A stretch of DNA of 64,000 bases, taken from contig JACATO010001768.1 of NCBI GenBank assembly GCA_018389105.1, positions 22,901 through 86,900 of the forward strand. The letters run 5' to 3'. Made by a program: the position numbers and the translations under genes. The notes beneath the pieces are model-generated. The model did no database searches. It was not told the DNA's origin and saw only the letters and a program-made list of their open reading frames with translations. This document shows, one piece after another, positions 56,963-64,000 of the stretch; position 1 is the stretch's first letter; each line of letters opens with the position of its first letter. The stretch comes from Nautilus pompilius. Lineage: Eukaryota; Mollusca; Cephalopoda; Nautilida; Nautilidae.

Positions 56963-57803
56963 TCTCTCTCTCTCTCCCCCTACTGACGTCATATCTCTCT
57001 TATTGACATCATCATCATCTCTCCCTCTACTGACGTCATATCTCTCTGTATTGACATCATCATCATCTCTCTCTCTACTGACGTCATATCTCTCTGTATT
57101 GACACCATCATCATCTCTCCCTCTACTGACGTCATATCTCTCTGTATTGACATCATCATCATCCTCTCTCCCTCTACTGACGTCATATCTCTCTGTATTG
57201 ACACCATCATCATCTCTCCCTCTACTGACGTCATATCTCTCTGTATTGACACCATCATAATCTTTCCCTCTACTGACGTCATATCTCTCTGTATTGACAT
57301 CATCATCTCTCCCCCTACTGACGTCATATCTCTCTGTATTGACATCATCATCATCTCTCCCCCTACTGACGTCATATCTCTCTGTATTGACATCATCATC
57401 ATCTCTCCCTCTACTGACGTCATATCTCTCTGTATTGACATCATCATCATCTCTCCCTCTACTGACGTCATATCTCTCTGTATTGACATCATCATCATCT
57501 CTCCCTCTACTGACGTCATACCTCTGTATTGACACCATCATCATCTCTCCCTCTACTGACGTCATATCTCTCTGTATTGACATCATCATCATCATCTCTC
57601 CCTCTACTGACGTCATATCTCTCTGTATTGACACCATCATCATCTCTCCCTCTACTGACGTCATATCTCTCTGTATTGACACCATCATAATCTCTCCCTA
57701 TACTGACGTCATATCTTTCTGTATTGACATCATCATCATCTCTCTCCCTCTCCCTGTACTAACGCCATATCTCTCTGTATTGACATCATCATCATCCCTC
57801 TCT
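56963..57803. repeat. 48-bp minisatellite with TGACGTCA in each unit (array E)
   Basis: About seventeen units of mostly 48 bp: CTCTACTGACGTCATATCTC then TCTGTATTGACATCATCATC and ATCTCTCCC. Most length changes are multiples of three through gain or loss of ATC, so several frames stay open for 500-840 bp on both strands (minus YDVSRGRDDDDVNTER, plus TSYLSVLTSSSSLPLL). Nearly every unit has the full CRE palindrome plus a TGACATCA variant. The last unit has decayed to ACTAACGCCATAT. Confidence 0.95.
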
Positions 57804-57804
57804 C

Positions 57805-59485
57805 TCTCTCTTTTGTTAATGCCAAAGAGTTTTGGCAACACAATTAGGAAGGAATTCTGCGGGAGGGAATTCAATTAGCGGGGACAAGAAATTGCCACCG
57901 CCTTTGAGAAGTCGTCGACGATGCTCACAGGACATTTGCAACAAAAGCCCGCACACAAGCGACTGCAAATGGTAATGACTGATGCGGAATGGGTCGGCTG
58001 GACGAGCTTCAGTTAAATAAACTTGATTTGCTTTCACGTTAAACAGAGGAAAACAAATTGGTTAAATGCAGCAAACAAGGTTATTGAGAGTCAATTCAAC
58101 GTGAAAGCGCCCCACACCACAAACACCGGTCTATTCAAGAGAGAAGGGGGCGGGCGAGGGATATAAAAAAGAAAGAAATCGACAGACCACCGAAACGAAA
58201 CGCGAGCAATAGAAATTCCGGATTGGCGCGATTGGACGGCGGAGCGGATCGGAGCGGCGAGTTCCCTCCCCCCCCTCCTCCTCCCAGACGCACGTCGTCG
58301 TGTTCATAAAAGCGTTTTTAACGCAGATTAAAACCGAGGGGCCCCGGGGAAGTGATTACTGCGGACCCGTTTGTTCTGGTCGCCCGATCCCCGTCGCCGG
58401 CGACCCATTGGCCGCCCCGGCTTCAACAAGTAATTCAAACAATTGATGAGCAACGATATCCCGCGCAACAGCCCGGCCCGCGAGAGGGCGCGGACCGCTG
58501 CTCTCTCTCGGAGGAGGGAGGAATGGCGATCAACGCCCCGACCGGCCGAGGACCAGGCGATCCGCCGTTGCCCCCCCTCCCTCTCCCTCCTTACCGCGGC
58601 GTTCAGATCGATCGGATGCAGACGAACAAACCAAAGGAAATTAGGTGTGAGCATGTGTAACAGGGAGAACCCCCCGAACTAATTCTCCGCGTTCTTTTGT
58701 ATGGCGGGCAGGACGACCGGCTACTGTATCGTCCGGGCTTTGATTTTGAGTTCTTGCTCGATAAAGTTTCCGTTGCAGACGACAGCGGTAATTAGACTAG
58801 CGATTTCCCGCGAGTGCTCGGGCGAGAGGTGAAACCCTCCCCTACTTTCGTTCATTCATCGGGCGTAACGAGAAAAGATAGACGAAGCAATCAGCGAGCT
58901 GAGAAAGTGAAAGTAAACTTTATCAAAAAGAATTAAATCTAAATCCCCCCCCGTGTGTGTGTGTGAGCATGCTCATTCTGAACAGGAAGGAGGGGGAATT
59001 TTAACGAGCCCCAGCCGGAAGTGAACCGCTCGTAAGATAAAAGATTACAAGTTTATCCCAGCCCGATCTGACCCTCTACAGTCAAAGAAGCGAACGATGT
59101 TCTCGAGTTCATCCTAGGACCGCTTTTATTTTAATGAACTTGTCTACATCATCGTCTGCTTGTGGAGGCGCTCCACTCGCGGCTGCTTGGAGACTGAAAT
59201 TGTGAGAGAAAGTATTTATATATTAAAATTTTAAAAGGGGAAAATAGATTCGGCCCGGAGTCGTTAATGGCCGTCCCACTGAGAGGCTTTTCAAATAAGA
59301 AGAAAGTAGTAGCAGAGATCTTTTTCAGTGAGTGTATGTTAACCAGCAAAGATGGTTTACTGCTCAGAGCTGTTCCACACGCGCGCTATTTGTTCCGGCG
59401 GTCAAGGATCAAACCAGCTGCCCAACCAATCGGATCGCAGAAGCACCAATCGAGGGTTCAAATCCGGAATAATCCAGAATAAACA
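57805..59485. other. Unassigned single-copy stretch, CpG-rich part
   Basis: 57830-58110 is complex mixed-composition sequence with CAATTAG and TTGATT-type words. 58190-58700 is GC/CpG-rich, with three overlapping frames of 79-108 codons on both strands and no known domain. 58950-58975 has (GT)n. The composition would suit a cis-regulatory region, but I have no direct evidence. Confidence 0.35.
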
Positions 59486-59689
59486 AAGAACGGGATGGCA
59501 CGGAAAGGAGGCGTGTTACGTACGACCCTAGCCGTGGAGGGAGTCGGTAGCCGAAACGTTACGGAAGATGCTAAGTTTTCAAGAAGCTTTGCAGACAAGT
59601 CGAGGTCGGGGGATTGCGGGAAGGAATATGGGGGGTTAAGGTTGGGGTTCTGTCCAGTAGGCGGAGCGAGCACCTGCGGTGAGCTGTGA

Positions 59690-60004
59690 GTGCCAGTAAA
59701 GTCGGAAGATCATAGAAGGGCGCACCATCTGCTCCTAGGGTCCCTATTTCAGCAGGACAACGGCCCTAAAGCGACTCGGAACGAACGAAAGGCCCCGGAA
59801 CCTTGTCGAAGCTGGTCGTGCGAAGTGTGGGTCGGCGTCATATTAAGCTGGGACGAGGAAAATGAATGTAACGAAAAGGGAAACCATTTCTACCGAACCA
59901 GTGTCCGAATAAATAAGATACGACATTTCGAAACGCACCCTCGTTCAGACTACGGTATGAGATGCACAACCTCCTCGTCAAACAAACCCCTGATTCCACT
60001 GTAA
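59690..60004 (+). pseudogene. Possible trace of a Tc1-type transposase
   Basis: A 104-codon frame contains LFQQDNGPKATR (from about 59744), matching the strongly conserved Tc1 motif FQQDN.PKHT around the second catalytic Asp. The sequence before and after it in this frame does not resemble the family, and no SPDLNPIE block follows. Either a heavily decayed fragment or a chance match of about ten residues. Confidence 0.25.
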
Positions 60005-60009
60005 TTTAT

Positions 60010-61190
60010 TTCACTCCAATACTCCCCCTTCCGGTTTTGTCCTCATGCCCAAGTCCGAGTGTTTACACACTTCATTTAGTTATTTATTGCTGATGCTCGA
60101 AACAGTTTTCCGTCATTCACGCGGTTTGAATAGCCTAAACAATTCCTTCCCGGTCGGATTGATAATTAAGCTAGAACGAGCACCGTCAGCCATTGAAGGG
60201 ACGTCATCGGGCACGCGGTACATTCTCAAGCGTATTACCCGGTCACAGTAAGCCGTCCGTGTAAACAACTACCGACAGCCGTGTAATAGTTAATGCCTGT
60301 GCCGAATTTGCCAGGCGTAAGCGATTTCCAATAAGAAAGACGTGACATCACATCTCAGCGGGGAAGCCTCTGTCGACTGTCAGCTAATCGTTTCCTCCTT
60401 TTTATCGAGAAAGGATATGGTGCTTTTCAATGCTTACTGGCATCGATTCCTGGCGTAGGTTTTGTTCTTTTTATGAAATCTGAGTGGCTTAAGATGGGGA
60501 ATGTTCCGTAAAGTCCACGCTGCATCTCAGTGGCTGGTTGTAGAAATTCCATAAATGCTCCAGAAATATTGCATCAGCTTTCTTGCTTATTGTACACAGC
60601 GACAAATATTTTTTTCTCCCTTATTTACAGCAACTGATGCCACAGGATGGCTAAAGCATCACCGCAACACGAAGTTGAGAAAAATTTATCTTTGGCAACA
60701 GAATTGTAAATAAACATGAGAAATTGTCAGCAAATGTTCTTGGCAGCGGCAACGAGTGGCAGGGTGTCTGTCTTCCTGCCCCGTTTTAAGTAACTAAAAC
60801 TCAAATATAAAACAAAAAATGTTTCCTCTGGACCCGGATGCCATGAAGGAATCTGAGACAAACGTAAGGTCTGAACCCCTTTTATTTTCAGAACTGACTT
60901 TTGGTTTCATCTAGTCTTGCTTCTCCCTCCCCCCTCTGTATCCGTCCTTTGTGCTACTACTCGAATTATTCTAAATTCCCGGTGAATTGGCTTTAATTAA
61001 AGCCACTGTTTTAATATTAGCCGACATGAGTCAGTTAGATTTTCATTAAATGTCTTCTAAAGTGTTGATGAAACTAGATTTTCCTTGAAGGGTTCGGACG
61101 GAAAAGAAGGGGAAAAGGGGAGACGAGGGGTTGGAAAGACTATTATTTAATTATCAATTAATAATATTTCTTTCTAAATAATTTGAGAAT

Positions 61191-61195
<5 letters not shown>
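60010..61195. other. Unassigned stretch
   Basis: Mixed to AT-rich DNA without recognised elements. Confidence 0.4.

Positions 61196-61200
<5 letters not shown>

Positions 61201-61254
<54 letters not shown>
61201..61254. repeat. (TTA)n microsatellite
   Basis: Clean run of about 53 bp. Confidence 0.95.
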
Positions 61255-61256
<2 letters not shown>

Positions 61257-61259
61257 CTA

Positions 61260-62080
61260 GAAGGTTCCTTAGGTCAGTAAAAAGGAATGTGGGAGGAGGA
61301 GGGTGGCCTTGATAGAAGATGGAGAGCACTTACGGTGAACAGATAAGGTTCTGTTTATACGTGTGTCCAGGGACTTGTGGAATGATGCGAACCGTTTATA
61401 CAAGCGAGGCAGATATTGGCGTTTCTTCGTTAGCGTACGAGGGCCTGGCCAGTGTCACGCGCGAACTGCTTGGCCCCGACCGTCGTCTGTGAGCCGGAAA
61501 ACGTCCCTTCCACTTTTTATTTTATTTTACTACAGGGTAGAGAAAGGAAGGAAAAAAAATATGGGAAAATGGTGGTAGAGATTACAGTCTTTTGAAGGGC
61601 ACCAGTAATATTTTTCGCAAATTATTATTATTATTATTAATTTTGTAAAATAACCATTAACTGCGGAGTTCTTAGGTTTAACTTCCGCCCGCTGGTTAAA
61701 GGTCCGTCCGACATAAACATGGCGGCTTCTCGGATTTACCACGGATGGAATTTCAGACAAATACGTCCGGCAAAACAACAACAACAACAAAAACACCCCC
61801 CCCCCCACCACCACCACCACCACCCTGCCGCTGTTTTTTCACGTGCCACGACTTCGATAGAAAACGAGAAACGGAGAAGAAAAACGGATAGCTTAAAGTC
61901 AGACAAGACTCCGTTTCCGTTCAAGGTTTCGATCCTGCCTTTGGTCTTCTACAGAATCTCCGCATTTTCTTTGTTGTTGTTTTTGATTTTTTTTTCTTCT
62001 TCTTTCTCGTCTGGAAATTGTTTGTAGCTTCCGTGTCTTCCCTCGACCTGATCATCATTGACCGCGCCACACACGAGCGG
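61260..62080. other. Unassigned stretch with YY1-like ATG site and CAA/CAC runs
   Basis: AACATGGCGGC at 61716-61726 matches the YY1 consensus AANATGGCGGC. Its ATG (61719) opens 102 codons with a Gln run and a Pro/His run encoded by (CAA)n and (CAC)n at 61776-61824. The frame ends in a T-rich hydrophobic stretch. This could be a first coding exon or pure chance; no homologue comes to mind. Confidence 0.3.
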
Positions 62081-62084
62081 CAGA

Positions 62085-62260
62085 TTTTCGACACCAGGGG
62101 AGGGGTGTGGGTGTCGGCTCCAGACTTTGGGCTACCCGGGGAAGAAACCGAATGCCCTGATCCCTCTTCCAGACTGTGGCCACGGGAGAGGCGTAACGTG
62201 CAGCGAGGACGCTATCCTCCTAAGGAATGCGGGCACCGAGTCTCACTATCCGTTGTTGGT
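62085..62260 (+). repeat. Dispersed repeat, YPGK.PNALIPL copy 2
   Basis: AGACTTTGGGCTACCCGGGG followed by AAGAAACCGAATGCCCTGAT (62131-62170) matches the minus-strand copy at 4.92-4.98 kb. In frame it reads TLGYPGKKPNALIPLPDCGH. The open frame runs 62058-62288. Other frames of 140-163 codons overlap this region but include the (TG)n run and look non-genic. Confidence 0.45.
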
Positions 62261-62407
62261 GGAATGGCAGAATATGCTCGTGCAATGACGCCCTACCCGG
62301 CAGAACTGAGACGCCCTTCGTACAAGCACCACTACCAGTTCTGTCTTCCCGCCGTGCTAGATTGCGACCCACACCATGACACTCTCGACCGCTGGCTCAA
62401 GACATTG

Positions 62408-62408
<1 letters not shown>

Positions 62409-62438
<30 letters not shown>

Positions 62439-62439
62439 G
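62409..62439. repeat. (TG)n microsatellite
   Basis: Pure TG run of about 30 bp. Confidence 0.95.
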
Positions 62440-62444
62440 AGTGC

Positions 62445-63405
62445 CCGTTAGGTATTCTTCACGCGTACACCGATTGCCGAGGCCTGAACTACTCACCACC
62501 GATGCTTGAACGTCTTGCTCCTCTGACCAGAACGTTCGATGCTCTTTCATGCCTAATGGACAGAAGTGGATTTATTTTAAGGTGTTACAAACCCCCCTTC
62601 AGGGAAGTCATTGGAGATGGTGTCGGACTTTCTTGGGCAGAGACTGGCCACAAAAATCCACGAGAAATGTCGGGATCTCTGGCGATATGTCATTGCCTCC
62701 GGCCTACATACAACACGATTTCGGCTAAACGTCAGGGTGGAATCCGGCATTTTATTATAAAGGTTAAAAAAAAAAAAAGTTTTTCCAAACTTTTATAGAA
62801 CGGGGCTTTTCCCAGGAATCATTTCACCGGCGTATCGACATTTAAGGTCACCAGACTGCGTGTACTAAATATCCAAAGAAAATGAATGACAATTCTTCCA
62901 CCCAGTCTACTTGTGAACAGTGAACGACTGGCAACTGCTAAGTTTAACATATTCTAAAAGAACTATCTGTTTTTATCACGAACTTACCAGACATCAATGC
63001 ATTTAAGCAATTTCCCCGAAGTCTAGAAATCCTGTAGGAGCCTTTGGTCAAAATAGTAATTACACCAATTACTTCCCTTTACCAGCTATCTAGATTTACA
63101 CTTACACGAAGATTTTGGTGAATGGGTATTTTCTTTTTCCTTCTTGTATACACACTTTTTTTTAGTGTTTTATTCGCTGTTGCCCCTTTTAAAAGTGGGT
63201 AATATACATTTACTAAAAAGGAAACACAACCCCAATATCATTTCTCTTTGATCAAAGGACTAAATATTAAACGACGAATGTATTCGCCACAGTTACTTCC
63301 CTTTATTTATCGTCAGGATATTGGAGAAAGCCCGAGAGCACCAGATTAAGACCTCATGGAAAGTGGATAGAAATGATTATCTTACATTTTTCTTTTTTAC
63401 TTCTA
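62445..63405. other. Unassigned stretch
   Basis: Mixed then AT-rich DNA, A run at 62766-62778. Nothing recognised. Confidence 0.4.
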
Positions 63406-63411
63406 AACTTT

Positions 63412-64000
63412 GACTGTTACTAGCCTCAACCCAAACACCCAAAAACTCCTCTCAAAACCAACACCAAAACCAAAATCAACAAACCTCACAACACCCCAAA
63501 CCAACCACAAGGAAAAAACAACAACAAACCACACCAAAAAACACCAAACTGAAAAAAAACCCACACACCACACATTACACATTACAAACACCCAAAAAAT
63601 ATTTTTGTTTCCAAAAAACCAAAAAAAAAACAACAAAAACCCAACCCAGCAAACCACAACCAAAAAAACACCAGAAAGACCCCAGAGAGAGAGAAGCAAC
63701 CCCCCCTCACCCCGATGGCAAAAACTAATTCCGAAAATCCCAAACCCACCCCCACCACAAACAAACGGTAATCCAGACAAACCCCACCATCAACAAACCC
63801 GACTCAGTTCCTATCGAACCCACCGTTTCCAACCCACGGCTAGAAAATTTGAAAACCCAACAACACCCGTTACTCGTTTAAAATTTAATCCCCAACCAAC
63901 CACCCCCAACTCAAGCCGAAACAACGGCCACCGATCCACCAGAACCCCAAGAAAAACATCGCCGATTTAACACCACGGAACCAAAACCCCAAATTAACAC
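63412..64000. other. G-depleted A/C-rich tail
   Basis: From about 63421 the plus strand almost lacks G (6 in 63421-63660), leaving A/C-rich sequence such as CCAAACACCCAAAAACTCC. From about 63700 onward G returns, about half of it in CpG. The near absence of TAG/TGA explains the long open frame at 63410-63970. The shift is abrupt and unlike the rest of the window; I suspect a sequencing or assembly artefact. Confidence 0.6.

Noticed and set aside
62018..62798. 163- and 140-codon plus frames
   Set aside because: Both run through the (TG)n microsatellite as CVCVCV and overlap in different frames. A CPDPSSRLW piece faintly recalls a Tc1 block but the neighbours do not fit.
63410..63970. 186-codon plus frame and 125-codon minus frame
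   Set aside because: Explained by the G-depleted sequence, which removes TAG and TGA; composition is extreme (Thr/Pro/Lys/Asn) and no family is seen.

Overview
This window looks like intergenic or giant-intron DNA from an animal nuclear genome. I found no complete gene, no multi-exon gene, no canonical tRNA or rRNA, and no bacterial-style operon. The signs of a metazoan are long AT-rich stretches, very many microsatellites ((CT/GA)n, (TAA/TTA)n, (CA)n), CT-rich minisatellites, tRNA-derived SINEs, foldback/MITE-like elements, decayed Tc1/mariner transposases, and animal-type motifs for CTCF, NRF1, YY1 and CREB/ATF. The repeat style suggests a marine invertebrate, possibly a lophotrochozoan such as a mollusc. 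That is a guess from general appearance, not a proven assignment.

Layout. 0-12 kb: a CT-rich minisatellite carrying TGACGTCA (1.24-1.69 kb), a decayed Tc1-like transposase (4.5-4.9 kb), a dispersed YPGK.PNALIPL repeat on the minus strand (4.89-5.0 kb), a degenerate TTAGGG-like tract (6.26-6.42 kb), the only moderately protein-like short ORF (7.63-7.92 kb), an NRF1-like site with a downstream ATGGCGGC (8.8 kb), and a second decayed Tc1-like transposase with several family blocks (11.0-11.4 kb). 12-32 kb: GA/CT arrays, an 84-bp alternating purine-pyrimidine tract (16.28 kb), a SINE (17.2 kb), two related elements with internal tandem cores (19.6 and 22.25 kb), two diverged foldback/MITE copies (24.7 and 28.1 kb), and large CT minisatellites (25.6-26.7 and 30.6-31.2 kb). 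32-45 kb: CpG-containing apparently single-copy DNA, then more CT/GA and TAA arrays. 45-58 kb: a long inverted repeat with 83-bp arms at 45.07 kb, two exact CTCF-consensus matches in divergent orientation (46.98 and 52.49 kb), a minus-strand SINE (52.05-52.2 kb), a 7 x 95-bp tandem array (55.24-55.9 kb) and a 48-bp minisatellite with TGACGTCA in nearly every unit (56.96-57.8 kb). 58-64 kb: apparently single-copy DNA, a possible third Tc1 trace, the second YPGK.PNALIPL copy, and a G-depleted end (63.41-64.0 kb) that looks artefactual.

No gene network can be described. The most coherent theme is regulatory: TGACGTCA (the CRE/ATF palindrome) occurs in three unrelated repeat families and at about ten isolated sites, far more than base composition predicts. 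Most long reading frames here are translations of simple repeats open on several frames and were not called as genes.
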